Shown here piece by piece: positions 1 through 14,558 of a stretch of DNA of 64,000 nucleotides. Positions within the stretch are counted from its first letter, which is position 1; each line of letters begins with the position of its first letter. The notes beneath the pieces are model-generated. The model was not told the DNA's origin, searched no databases, and worked only from the letters and a program-made list of their open reading frames with translations. Origin of the DNA: Tillus elongatus (taxonomy: Eukaryota; Arthropoda; Insecta; Coleoptera; Cleridae); contig OZ023267.1 in assembly GCA_964006375.1 (NCBI GenBank), forward strand, positions 80,175,682-80,239,681. The letters run 5' to 3'. A program made the position numbers and the translations under genes.

Positions 1-1719
1 GAAGAGTTATCAAATGCATAAGAGACCGCGGGGGCCCAATTACTATTAAATAACTTTGTTATTTTTGAATCTTTTAGTTTGAGATTGTAGTCATTTTTGA
101 GTCTCATTAAACACATATTATGTATAAATTTTATTTAAATTGATCAACCTTAACTGGGTGTCGGATTTTTTTGAAAGTCAGCATATCTTGATTTTCCACA
201 ATGTAGATTGCAGTTTCGCTACTTCAAATTTGTTTAACGCCTTTAACAAATACTGGAGACATTTATTATTTGAAGTAGAGTTATAGTTCAAAAAAGAGGC
301 TTAAGTCGGTTTTGACTGATATAAAGTGAGTTATCTACTCATAAAGCAACAAAAGTTTTCGTTGGCTTATTTTTAACATAAAAATACTAAAATTTTAAAT
401 AATGTGATAATTCTTTTGATTAACGTATATGATAAAAAATTGGACTTCCTTGCTTTGGGACTGCCAGGAAGTGCTCATGATTGCCTTTTTGGATTAGGAT
501 AGAACAATAGCTGGGGATTGTTGTTCGACGCCACTGACTACTCTGCGACAAAGCTAGGGCGGGGGAAGGTGTTTTGTTTAACAAGGCAGGCAGTTCGTGA
601 TTTTGGATTTGAATTACTTGACCAACACTTTTATCCACTAGATCTAAAAAGAAAAACAAAAAATTTAAAGGCCTGGTTTTCAAAGCAAGACGAAAATGGT
701 TTTTAGAAGAAATGTTGCAGATTTGCTGTCATCAATGTATTCGATTAAGAGGAGACTATGTTGACTAAAATAATTTTATCTCAAAATTTGTTTGCTTTTA
801 AAACAGTGTATGAACTTTTTAATACGCCCTCGCTGCTAACACTGAATCTTTTAGCCTTTTTCTATTAGTGTACATGTGAAAAACATGTAATAGCACAGTT
901 ATAGTATTTTTTATACAACTGTTTATGTACCTAGCAGCTTGTAACATTTATACGAATCTTCGTTTAATACTTTCCATCACGTCCTCGTACCCGTTTATTA
1001 ACGCGAAAAATGAAATCGGCAAATGTTCAAATGATGTCATCTGAAAATAAATTGTAATTTCTGGCTGAAAAGAGACAAAGTAATTTATAATCTGAAAATG
1101 TCATAAATAGAAGTAAGTGGTATTTGTTTTAGGAAAATATTACGTCGAAAATAGCGGTATTCGAGAGTATCCCCCACGGTCCTTTTATTGGCCTCTCCTT
1201 CACTAGCGCCAGATTTTCTGAACAACCTGCTGTGCCACTAAATTATTTCCAATGAATAAATGAAAACATAGGGCGAACAAAATAACGCCACTGTATCAAC
1301 ACACTGTATTTCCATCGATTTATACATTACATTTCATCGACCTCCAAATTATTCCCCTGTTTTGTTATCTCTGGGAAACTTTCATTTCTTATTAACAAGC
1401 TACAAATTGGTTTCTTTCAATACAAAAAATGCTCAACAATAGACTGTTTGAATAGCTTCAATAGACCTTTTCCTATAAGAATTGTTAACACAATGTCTTG
1501 TGCTCTTCTCTCGCTTTTTCGCACAATTTATACAACGTTGTCCGTTTTTTATTAATGGTTCTAGAAAACACTAAATAAAACTATACATACATATTAAATA
1601 CTGATTCGCCTAAAAATAGTGCTGCAAATTGAATAATAACTTCCACATACCTCTGATAATCTACTCTCCTCAAAGAGACATTCTCATGAAATGAATTCAG
1701 GGTCCATGGTTTGATCACA
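1..1719. other. AT-rich intergenic DNA, no gene seen
   Basis: I recognise no coding region, RNA gene or terminal repeats here. Short open frames around 420-706 exist on both strands but match nothing I know and show no motif. The stretch is ordinary AT-rich non-coding sequence. Confidence 0.6.
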
Positions 1720-2370
1720 ACGAAAATATTCGTATTCGTGTACTCATAAACTTCTGAAACTTTATATTACTCGAATTATAACGAAAAATGTAAATTTTCG
1801 CCAAATCACCCTTTATTGATTCCCTACCCCATGAAGCCATCTTACCCAAGTCGTGCCGGGCGACAGGCCGACAGACGGACCGACCGATCGATCGACAGAC
1901 AGACAGACAAAAGTTTTCGATCCACAATCAAGTTTTCCATATGTTTTAAAACTTTTTGCGCCGTTTTAGCAAAAAAAAAATCAAAATCTCCCTCACCGAT
2001 ATTCTACCACCACACATTCAAACCCCAATTTAATTTGAGCACAAAATACCAGATGTTTTATGAAATTGAAATTTTTATAATAAACAAACCTTAAAACGTT
2101 ATATTACTCGAGTTTTACGAAAAAAATTCAATTTTCACCAGATCAACCCCCCTCATTCCCCGTGAAGCGATTTTACCCAAAAACAATCCGAACCGTTCGT
2201 TTGTCGGGTGCTAACTGTATATCAAATTTTAAGACGATATCTCTCGTTCTAAAATTATGGTGGCTACAAACAGACAGACAAGCCGACCTACACACCGACA
2301 GACACACAAAAATTCGTTTCCAAATCATCTTTTCTATATGTTTTGATACTTTTTACGACGTTTAAGCGGA
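1720..2370. repeat. Two diverged tandem units of a GACA-core dispersed repeat
   Basis: Two units lie head to tail, about 1,743-1,970 and 2,096-2,365. Both run from a block reading tatattactcgagtt or similar, through a GACA/GACC microsatellite core (1,862-1,908 and 2,270-2,310), to a shared block containing tatgtttt-ac-ttttt-cg. A short tetranucleotide GACA core inside an AT-rich non-coding unit is common in non-autonomous Helitron-like (Helentron/DINE) repeats of invertebrates. That family assignment is inference, since I see no diagnostic ends. Confidence 0.55.
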
Positions 2371-2665
2371 AAAATTTAAGTTTTTGTCGCCGATGTGATA
2401 CTTTTACACATATTGACGATATGGAAGTAATAATAGCTTTTTGTGGCAATAATCCGTGTGGGGATTTGCACAACATATTAATCAAAAGTTTATTATATTA
2501 TGTTGAACTAATCAATTCAGTTGAATTAATTAAAATTAGGTATAAAACGTGTTATCTGCACTACCTATATCTATTTTTTTTACTGTTATACTGTACACCA
2601 ACCCAGTCATACAATAACCAGTTGTAAAGAATAGCTACTGAAATAACCGGTTTCATTCTGTATAA

Positions 2666-3835
2666 AGGCCTGGCACATGAACCAACGCCGCGTGAGATCG
2701 CCCGACGACGAATAGTTCCAAGAAAATCAAGCTTCACGTCGGCCTTTGACTCCATGTAAAAGTATAATGGTTGGCACTTGAAGAAACGCCGGGCGAACTA
2801 ACGCAGAGTGGGCCGACGACGAATCGCTGGATATCAGTCTAGGTCAGATATTCGTCGCTGCAGTTCGGGCGTTAGTTTTATTTGTGTTGTTATTTTTATA
2901 TTTAAAAAATGGCAAGTGAGAACTTTTTTTCGCCGGAAGATGAGGAATTATACCAAAGTCATACAAAACTCGTTCTCTCGAGAGCGGATGGGATCGTTGA
3001 ATACACTGGTTAAACAAAGTTCTAGTGAACCCAAAGATGCAGTGGACTCTTTTGGGCTATGGCTTTCAGTGTAAAGCAATTGCCTGTGCATTTACAGATT
3101 GGGGTAAAGCAGCAAGTTTCTAAAATTGTCTTTCAAGCAGAAGCAGAGGCGGCCTTATCATCTTTCTCTCCTCAACAATACATCGCTATCAGGTTGGTCA
3201 ATTTCTTCACCATATAATGCTACTTTCCAAAATCTATGGCCAGTTTAACCGTGTAATAGTACCGCACTAGATATTTCTTTTTTTTTTCACACTGTTTCTC
3301 TTTTTAAAATATACTTAAGTTTTCTTGAACAAATTGCATTTAGTTATTAGCATTAGTCTCTAGCAAAAAAGTACATGCAAAAATAGAAAATAGAGTTTTT
3401 TCCGAGCTGTCATACCTATACGTCTGTATCTTGACAAGTCGTTTTCTATATAAAGTAGAATTTCCCCAAAGGTGCGTAGACTAAGACGAAAATACTCTCG
3501 AAATTTTGTATCGCTGTCCATAAGATGCCGTTTTACTGATTGGTTGAAAGTTCCTTCTTCATCTCATTGTTTAAACATGGTCTGTACGTTGACAGTTATC
3601 ATTACATTACAGCCTCACATAATGCATTTTCCTCTTCCTCTTCATCAGTAACAAAACAAGAAGCTCGGGGTTCACCTTTCACGCCGTTTTGTTGAGAACT
3701 GAAATAATAAAAGTAACGCCAGACGGCTACCGCACTTTTTTAATGTGCCATCAAATATGCGACGATGAATCGCAGGCCCTCCGAGCGTTTTGCCGTCGAG
3801 CGATCTCACGCGGCGTTAGTTCATGTGCTAGGCCT
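2666..3835. mobile_element. PIF/Harbinger-type DNA transposon, non-autonomous, with TIRs and TAA target duplication
   Basis: The ends are inverted copies of about 45 bases. The left end starts AGGCCTGGCACATGAACCAA and the right end, read in reverse complement, starts AGGCCTAGCACATGAACTAA. Both continue through a shared CGCCGCGTGAGATCGC block. The element is flanked by the same trinucleotide TAA (2,663-2,665 and 3,836-3,838), the target preference of the PIF/Harbinger superfamily. A second, weaker copy of the terminal motif lies just inside the left end (about 2,769-2,825), and its inverse lies near 3,745-3,775, so subterminal repeats are present. At 1,170 bp it is too short to hold a transposase, and none is visible. 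It carries a broken accessory-protein remnant (2,909-3,217). Confidence 0.85.
2909..3217 (+). pseudogene. Remnant of a BESS-motif (MADF/BESS-like) protein inside the Harbinger element
   Basis: The first piece opens with ATG at 2,909 (MASENFFSPEDEELYQ) and stops at 3,013. Coding similarity resumes in other frames. A frame ending near 3,074 reads SSEPKDAVDSFGLWLS, and 3,074-3,217 reads KQLPVHLQIGVKQQVSKIVF followed by QAEAEA. Together these last two pieces resemble the BESS motif (F-x-L-x9-LPxxxQxxxKxxIxxxxF), a protein-interaction motif at the C-terminus of insect MADF-BESS proteins. Harbinger elements often carry a second gene encoding a Myb/MADF-type DNA-binding partner of the transposase, so the location fits. 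At least two frame changes show that it is dead or needs splicing. I see no MADF domain upstream. Confidence 0.6.
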
Positions 3836-4098
3836 TAATGAGACCAGCAAAAACAATTTGAGTGTCCTTTTTAGACGGTATCAATTAAAAAGATGACATG
3901 AAAAGTAATCAATATCCTTCGTAGTTGTAAGTTTTGTTCAAAACGCTAAAACAGTAGTTGTTAGTTGTTAACTGAAATTCAGAAACGTGGTTTATTTAAC
4001 ATTGAAATGCATTAACAAACGATTTTACAGATCATTGGTTACGGAGATCGAAGTTGCTCGCCTATTGCAAGGACAATTTACCAAATACCAAATTGGAT

Positions 4099-4667
4099 GT
4101 AATACTTGGTTTTGATGAAAACCCACATACTTCTAGTCAACAGGCAGCCACAACATTGGATGCTAGCCATCCATCGATTATTTGAATATTGAAATAAAAT
4201 AAAATATAATCTCATAAACTGATGCAAACTCAGGAGCTCATGGAAGACAATTTTGATAAAAGATCGTATTTTTGTGAACCAATTATGGAAATTTTAGATA
4301 ACAATGTTATCCAACTAAAACATGTTAAAAATAGTCGCTACTGGTCTAAAGAAAGTCCACACTGGATGAGACAAGAATATATGCAATACTCTGAAAAGGT
4401 TAATGGTTGGTGATTGTCATTGGTTCCTTTTTCATTAATGGTAATTTGAATGGAGATAATTATTTAGCACTGCTCCAGAATAATATCATGCCAACCTTGG
4501 AAAACTTATATCCTGATCGAACAATACTACAAGTTCCAGCGAATGAGACATGGCTACAGCAAGATAGAGCACCAGTGCATTACCAATGTCCGGTAGTACC
4601 TCGTTGGATACGGAGACGATGATCGTTAGAACATCCAGCAGGATCACCTGATCTTACGCTATTGTAA
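4099..4667 (+). pseudogene. Tc1/mariner-type DDE transposase fossil
   Basis: Three separated pieces remain. The helix-turn-helix part (4,099-4,185) reads LGFDENPHTSSQQAATTLDA, as in mariner-like transposases of insects. After a stop and a gap, 4,222-4,413 contains SPHWMRQEYMQYSEKVNGW, the block just before the first part of the catalytic core. The piece at 4,407-4,667 contains IGSFFINGNLNGDNYLALLQ, then WLQQDRAPVH with the second catalytic aspartate, a WIRRR block and AGSPDLTLL with the third acidic position. An in-frame stop lies at 4,620. Much of the N-terminal domain and the first-aspartate segment are missing, and no terminal inverted repeats are evident. It is an old, inactive copy. Confidence 0.8.
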
Positions 4668-7934
<3,267 letters not shown>

Positions 7935-8325
7935 TTCAAAAAGTGTGGATACAATAATGGTAAATAAGTGTTGAAAAAAGTGTAGGTGCAGCAAGTGCGT
8001 TATGGTAGCGAATTTTTGTAATAATATTTCAAATAGTGATAACTCAATTTCGCATTAAACTAGAATCTTCAGTTTTGATACCTAGCAAAAACCATATACA
8101 GGCAACGTGGGTACTATATTTGAAAAATATCTACAAATTTCTTTTAAAATACCTTTTTTGTTATTTTACTTGCAGAAACTGGTTAGATTGGGTTGACTAA
8201 AATGGATCGTTCAAGCGATTAATAGAGAAAAATACCTGCCACGTTTATAATTTGGCAGGTACATTCCTTTTGGAAATAAAAATTAAATTTTCGGTAAATT
8301 TGCAGTTTAGCATACAGAGGACATC
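7935..8325 (+). repeat. Diverged TAC-family copy A (GCAGC end present)
   Basis: This copy contains the hallmark GCAGCAAGTGCGTTATGGTA (8,000-8,020 region) followed by a G-GAATTTTT block and ATAACTCAATTT, as at the GCAGC end of the intact copy at 24,264-25,025. Its second half includes AAAAATACCTGCCA and GGCAGGTACATTCC. It aligns base by base with 8,840-9,190. Confidence 0.7.
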
Positions 8326-8839
8326 TAGGGAAAAAATCAAAAACATGCTTATAACCGTTTCTGGATGCACATACCACAAGAAAAATTTCTTGCAAACGGC
8401 CTCTAAAAAAGTTGCAGAACCATGAGTGAATAGGGGTGCTGGGCGGGTAAGAAGATAAAAAGGAAATGTGAGCGTAAAATACGAAAAAAACAGCTTAGTT
8501 GGACCTCTATAAGCTACCTTTTACCCATTTTGCAGCTATACTTCCTTAAAATCCTGTTTACTTCGCCCAGAACCTAAATTCACCGCAGGTCACGCAACTT
8601 TCTTGGGGGTTGTTCCGAAGAATTTTTGTTTTCTTTATATTGTTCTTGTTTATGCATTGAGGGTGGTTGTAGGCATGTAGAAGGGGGAGGAGAATCCCTG
8701 TGACGAAGACGCCAACCAAGATTTTCCATTTATGTTTAAATTATTACCTCATTTCATTTGTTAAAATATTTTTCAAAAAATGAATTTAAAGTTGCCTTAT
8801 TTGCCAGTCTCACATAGAGAGCTACAACATTTTATCATT

Positions 8840-9190
8840 TAAAAAAAGTATGGATAAAGCAACAGTAAATAAGTAATGAAAAGGGTCTGGGTGCAGCAAG
8901 TACGTTGTGGTAGATAATTTTCCTAAAAAGATTTCAAATCCGATAACTCAATTTCCGATTAACCTATAATCTTCAATCTTGAGCCATATTAAAACCTATG
9001 TAAGAAACCTTTTTTTTTGTTTAGTTTTAAAAAACTAGTTCGATGTAGTTGACTAAAACAAAACCATCCAAGCAATTACCAAGGAAAAATACCTGTCATA
9101 TTGATAATTTGTCAGGTACATTCCCCTTGTAAATTATTAATTTTTTTCTGAACTTTAACGAAATTTGTAACACAGTTTTTTTAAAGCGAC
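8840..9190 (+). repeat. Diverged TAC-family copy B, direct repeat of 7,935-8,325
   Basis: This copy carries the degenerate hallmark GCAGCAAGTACGTTGTGGTA, then ATAACTCAATTTCCGATTAA, and the same downstream blocks AAAAATACCTGTCA and TCAGGTACATTCC. It lies in the same orientation as copy A with about 0.5 kb between them. That spacer (8,326-8,839) holds nothing I recognise. Confidence 0.7.
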
Positions 9191-10115
9191 TTGCAGTATT
9201 TACATATATGTACCAAACTTTAATTTTATAGCTCCATAGAAATTAGAAATTTCTTCAAGTAATCGCTTACTGGGACGTCTAAAGCCAATCTCTAAGATCC
9301 ATTTCAATTTAAAGAATTAGTTTTAATAATATACCTTACTAACAGTGTACAATTATTATGAAAATTCACTAATATAATGCACTGGCTGCAACTCGAACTT
9401 TTTTTTTATTATTATTATTTTATTATCAAGAATCAAACTCGATTAATTATTAATTTTTAGTGCGTTGCAGCGAAGTTCGTCAATCAGATGTATTTCTTTT
9501 TTTTACTGTTATATTTTGCAATACATTTGAAAACCATAGCCTTCTTGGATAGAGAATGAAGATATCTTCCACGTCAGGTATAACAAGCCCCTACTTCTGA
9601 TTAAAAAATTTGGGCGTTGCAACTGTCACTCGAAGGGGGTGAAATGTAGGGGTGAAGTTTTTACTTTGCGGGATGTCATTTTATAATTTAAAATTGAGGT
9701 GTTTTGGGCTTTTCTTAAAAAATATGCGCAATAATTGAGATGCTGCATTTTTTTTTCATTTGGCTATAAAGTGTATACATGTTTAGGTGCTCAATTGTAC
9801 AATTTGTATTTAAATACGTATTACCTGATTGTTAAATTATAGACCTTCAGTGTGTTAAGAAATGCTTTCTTCGTGTGTTAACGCTGTTCCGGCTTTAGTA
9901 ATTAATTAATTCGCAGGTTTGCCTAATATTCATATTTCTGCACTTTCTGTTACATCCATATTCTCTATTATCTTTACCAATTATATCATTTTGTAAAATA
10001 CAGATATTATAATCCACGACACATCTAACAACTTTGGTTATAGGTCCTTAATGCTAAATGAATAAACAGCGTTTACTTGAGAAAAACCTTTTAAGCATCC
10101 TGCATTTTGCCATCT
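9191..10115. other. AT-rich DNA, nothing recognised
   Basis: No gene or repeat is evident. There is a short ATT-rich run near 9,404-9,425. Confidence 0.55.
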
Positions 10116-10117
10116 TC

Positions 10118-10492
10118 TTCTCTTGTTGGAGAACCTCGTTGGTTCAAGGGTAAGAACGTGTGCCTCTGAACCGAAGAATACTGGGTTCGATTCCAGCGTA
10201 CTTCTTTCACTTTTTCAGTACAAACTGTAACATTAACATCAACCGAGGTTCTGGCATTGTATTTGAGCAAGTTGAATGTCTGCACGTTCCGCTCTTCGGA
10301 GGGGGCGTAAAGCCCTCGGTCCCGTGTCCATGCGATGTTGGGCACGTTAAAGATCCCTACCCTCCTTACAGAAAGGCAGGGGTTCGGCAAAATTCCCAGG
10401 ATAGTGAGGTTAAACTGCTCCCTGGCGTCGGTGATTGGCCATAGTGGCAGAAATAGGCCGAAGCTAAAGAAACAAACACACACACACAGAAA
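10118..10492 (+). mobile_element. tRNA-derived SINE
   Basis: The head (about 10,130-10,195) is tRNA-like. A box A-like TGGTTCAAGGGTAAG is followed about 30 bases later by GGGTTCGATTCC, a perfect RNA polymerase III box B. The body (about 10,240-10,440) contains TAAAGCCCTCGGTCCCGTGT and GGGCACGTTAAAGATCC, blocks that recur in the central domains of many arthropod and mollusc SINEs. The tail ends in a short CA-rich run (10,475-10,490). The body rules out a functional tRNA gene. The last part (GTGATTGGCCATAGTG...AATAGGCCGA) recurs at 41,294-41,345. Confidence 0.8.
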
Positions 10493-10499
10493 CACATCT

Positions 10500-11564
10500 C
10501 CAGTTGGTTAAGTGACTTTGTTTATAATTCTACTGTTAATGTACAACAAAGTTAGTGCTTTCAATAATAAGTATCTACAAATTAAGTGTTTCATTTCATT
10601 AGGTGTTGTTTCCCTTGCTTGGTGAAATCGTTCCGTACTAAATATATCTGGCTTCACAGGTGCTTGTTTCCTTGTGTACAACCGAGTTTACCCGTTTTGA
10701 CATCGTCACGCATTAGTAGTGTAAATTAAATGCATATAAACAAATTCGATTTTTTTCTACGTGACGATGCCGTAAAAGATGAAACCAGTTACAGGTGAGA
10801 TAACAAACACTTGTGAAGTCAGAAAAGCGGTATCTACTTAGGTGTTTATTGAGTGCTTTCCATTTGTTGGTTATTGTGGATCAAACTAATTACCAAACCT
10901 GTGTAATAATTCAAACACTGCATTAATTTTAACGAATGCTTAGTTGTGCTTTGGATATATAATAATTATTGGGTTTTTGCTATATTGTAGGATATGTCTT
11001 TGCAAAAGTAAAATATATTCTTCAGAAATATCACTACAAAAAGAAAGTCACTAAATATTTTAAATAGGGGTTAGTCGGGAAAACGAATATACTGGGCAAA
11101 AAGAATTACGTGAATTTCTCTAAATCGGGTACCCACATGAATATGGCAACAGTGGTTCTGAGTCTAGCTGTTGTGTGTAGTGATTAAGCCGATACACTTG
11201 CATTCCTGCGCTAAAAGGTATTCATATTCATAGTTTTCTATTTTATATGCTCTTGAGTGTAGTAATGAGTATTTGAATCGATGTATTAAATTTGCTGTCA
11301 ATCTAATTGGAACATTATAATTGTGACGTCTCGTTCACCCATATGGTGAAGTGGACTCCGGCAAAAGGAATCGTGACTATTTAAGCCCGATGCACTGACT
11401 ACTATGAGAAATTCATGTGTGAATGGTTTGTATTGCTCATAACTATGCTAAACGAACGTACCTATACATTCACCACACATTACACATGACGTCAAATAGT
11501 TTTTTGCTTTTTTTACAACGTGGTGTTCAAATAAGACAACGACTGAACGAGGGACACATGCACA
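10500..11564. other. AT-rich DNA; one short repeat shared elsewhere
   Basis: No gene is seen. A block at about 10,598-10,650 (GTTGTTTCCCTTGCTTGGTGAAA and TACTAAATA) resembles 56,105-56,150 and the reverse complement of 42,272-42,312, so a short dispersed repeat of unknown type is present. Confidence 0.5.
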
Positions 11565-12335
11565 GAAGAAACTCTGGAAGGTGCCTTGCAAGCAGTGCAC
11601 AATGGTGATAACTTTAGAAAAACTTCGTTGACATATAATATTCCATTTTCTCCTCTGCTAGAACGTATTAGGTCGGGGAAAGCTGTGAAAGCATTAACAA
11701 GATTCACAACTATCTTCACGACAGAAGAGGAGAGTTTGTGACTCCCATCAAATATTTGGATGGCAGGTTTAATGGGCTGACTCGTAGAGGTCTATGCGAG
11801 TTAGCATACCAATATGCCGAAATAACCGAACCGTTTATCCCTTTTGAACGGTGTACCTGGATCTCAATGGTACTATAACTTTATGCAGTGCCAACTTGAC
11901 TTGAGCTTACGCTCGCCTGAACCGACCAGTATAGCACGTGCAAGTGGTTTTAACAGAACTTAAGTCCGGAGGTTCTTTATCAGTTTGAAGGACGTAATAG
12001 AGAATCACAAAATAAGACTCCAGAATATGTATAATGTGGGTGAAACGGGAATACAAACTTCGACACAAAGACCTCCTAAAGTTATTTCCGTAGCAAAAAA
12101 AAAGTTGAAAACATATATTCGATAGAGAGAGGCGCGTTGATCACTGCACTGTTTTTTTGCTCCGCTGCTGGCAGGTTTATCCCGCCTATTTCAGTTTTTT
12201 CAAGAAAGAAGAGAAATTCTAGGTGTAAGGAAGACCACCTCCAGGCTCTCTAGTTTAGTTGCTGACTCTGGATGGATCACTCTGAGGCTTTTATGCCATT
12301 AATGAATTTTATTGTAGCTAATGTAAGAACGGAGG
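11565..12335 (+). pseudogene. pogo/Tigger-type (CENP-B-like) transposase fossil
   Basis: Pieces in shifting frames follow the order of a pogo transposase. The psq-type helix-turn-helix region reads EETLEGALQAVHNGDNFRKT and NIPFSPLLERIRSGKA (11,565-11,690). The CENP-B-type DNA-binding region reads IKYLDGRFNGLTRRGLCELA (11,740-11,830), then GSQWYYNFMQ and SLRSPEPTSIARASGFNRT (about 11,850-11,965). The start of the DDE domain reads MYNVGETGIQT (about 12,030-12,058). The family motif there is N-[VL]-D-E-T-G, so the first catalytic aspartate is glycine here. Later pieces include SAAGRFIPPI-like and RPPPGSLV-like segments (12,160-12,260). Stops and frameshifts are frequent, so the copy is dead. I could not find its terminal repeats. 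Confidence 0.8.
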
Positions 12336-12396
12336 AGAGTCAGAAATCTTGACCTCCTCATGAATAAATAAAGCCTGGACGCAGCAAGTGCAATAT

Positions 12397-12700
12397 GGTA
12401 GTGAATTTTCATAGAAATGATCTGGCACAAAATATTTTATTATAACTTTTTTTTTTGTAACATAGAAATCTAAATTTTGGTATATAGTTTAATTTTTATA
12501 TCGCAAACCTACCTATCAAATGGTTATCATAGCTTTTTTATTACTAATGGTAGTGAATTTTCATAGAAATGATCTGGCACAAAATATTTTATTATAACTT
12601 TTTTTTCTTGTAACATAGAAATCTAAATTTTGGTATATAGTTTAATTTTTATATCGCAAACCTACCTATCAAATGGTTATCATAGCTTTTTTATTTTTTG
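12397..12700. repeat. 152-bp tandem duplication inside TAC copy 1
   Basis: The segment starting GGTAGTGAATTTTCATAGAA at 12,397 recurs almost unchanged at 12,549, and both ends carry CCTATCAAATGGTTATCATAG. The near identity means this duplication is younger than the element itself. Confidence 0.95.
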
Positions 12701-12855
12701 AGATAAAAATTTTTTTCGAATGAAAACTCAAAATTTTCCCGGAAAACCTCGTCCGATTTTCCTCACTAACGAACTTATCCAAGCCATTCACAAAAAAAAG
12801 GTACATGCCAAATTTTATCAAAATCGGCCCATTATTTTTTGAGTTATCGGTGTTA

Positions 12856-13062
<207 letters not shown>

Positions 13063-13065
13063 AAA

Positions 13066-13384
13066 ACTCTGGCCGCAGCAAGTGCGTTATGGTAGTGAAT
13101 TTTCATAAAACTATTTTTTAATAGCAATAATGTGTGTTTTTTAAGAAAGCAGGCATCAAATTTGGTTACCAGTATAATCTATATAGTAAAAACAATGTGC
13201 CATGTTTCATCAAAATAACTTTATTGTTTGAAAATGTACAAAATTTTCCGAAAGTAAACTTAAAGTGTTCCCGAAAAAATTCGTTTCTTGGTCAACCTTA
13301 TAGGTTAATAGCAAATTGAGCTATTCAAATATTAAGCATTTGATCAAAATTCGCTACCATAACGCACTTACTGCGTCCAGAATT
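13066..13384. repeat. Short TAC derivative with two inverted GCAGC ends
   Basis: The left end reads CTGGCCGCAGCAAGTGCGTT and continues ATGGTAGTGAATTTT. The right end (13,352-13,384) is its reverse complement (AATTCGCTACCATAACGCAC and TTACTGCGTCCAG). This gives a MITE-like unit of about 319 bp with inverted repeats over 30 bp, lying directly against the (TA)n of copy 1. Confidence 0.75.
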
Positions 13385-13879
13385 TTTTTTCTTACAAACA
13401 TGCATTATATTTCGATGGAAAATGCAAAAATGCAATAACATAAGGCGTGTTTGATTAAAAAAAAAAGAAAATTTGTATCATCAACGACTTATGGGCCAGC
13501 CTGTGATTGTAGAAATAATTTTTTAAGATGTAGCTCAAGACACCCTATAATTAATATATACAATTTTTTTTCATATGTTTTATAATAACAGATATATTGA
13601 ACTTTATTGATTTTTTTACGAAAATCCTACAACAATTATATACTATTAAACGATAAACTCTATAGCTAAGGCTACTGCCAAGCGTCAGAGAAAGGGTCTA
13701 TTTGAAATGAATTTTCTGGAAACATTTTATTAAAATGAAGGACAATGACGGTTGAAACTAAGACTTCAGGGTTTGTAAAACATTCTTCTTGAGACACTTT
13801 ATTTCAATAGCCCGTATTAGATTCAAGTTCTTTTCCTAAATGTTGCCAATTTTGACGTTTAATTCGCAACTTTGACGTT
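13385..13879. other. AT-rich DNA, nothing recognised
   Basis: No gene or known repeat is seen between two TAC-family copies. Confidence 0.5.
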
Positions 13880-14181
13880 TTGTGAAAAACCTCAATTTAT
13901 GTTTCTTTAAATGCCTATAACTTTTTTGTCTTTTGACATACAGAGCTAAATTTTGGTATGTAGCTTACCTATAAGGATGTAAACCCGCGTACCAAATTTG
14001 GTTGCCCTTACTTTGTTATTTCCGGAGATATAAATTTTTTTTGAAAGAAAACACAAAATTTTCCGGGAAAACCTGGACCGATTTTCCTGGCTAACGAACT
14101 TGTCCAAGCCATTTGCAAAAGGAAGGTATTCACCAGATTTGATCAAAATCGGCCCATTATTTTTTGAGTTATCGGTGTGAT

Positions 14182-14278
<97 letters not shown>

Positions 14279-14558
14279 TAAATATATATATAAACATATA
14301 AAAATTTTAACTGACCCCGGAAATGTGTTCTGGGGGGCTTAATTAGCGCTCATTTGAAGAAATTTTTTCAAAATTCAAAAGTCGGGATCTCCTCATTAGT
14401 GAATTTTTGTTAAGAAAATTCACTAAAAATTGCAACTGACCCCGGATAAGGGTTCTAGGGGTCCTAGTTCGCGCTCATTTGCATACATTTTTTCAAAATT
14501 CAAAAGTCGGGATCTCCCTATTAGTGAATTTTTTCTACGAAAATTCACTAAAAAAGGA
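13880..14558 (+). repeat. TAC-family copy 3, GCAGC end truncated, duplicated stem-loop end
   Basis: It carries the internal blocks CTAAATTTTGGTATGTAGCT, TTTTCCGGGAAAACCTGGAC, CTAACGAACTTGTCCAAGCC and CCATTATTTTTTGAGTTATC, then a CA/TA core (14,182-14,300). The stem-loop end module follows in two tandem copies, 14,309-14,433 and 14,434-14,557. Each module runs from AACTGACCCCGG, through TAG-TCGCGCTCATTTG and TCAAAAGTCGGGATCTCC, to TTAGTGAATTTT-loop-AAAATTCACTAA, an obvious hairpin. Confidence 0.8.

Noticed and set aside
420..706. Overlapping open frames on both strands, one reading LGLPGSAHDC-like in an alternative frame
   Set aside because: This is faintly reminiscent of a Harbinger nuclease block, but no second motif or ends are found, so it is not claimed.
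1816..2094. Open frame rich in QTDRQTDR-like repeats
   Set aside because: It is the translation of the GACA microsatellite core of a dispersed repeat and has no gene context.
10118..10200. Possible tRNA gene
   Set aside because: Box A and box B are present, but the sequence continues into a SINE body and a cloverleaf cannot be closed, so it is the tRNA-derived head of a SINE.
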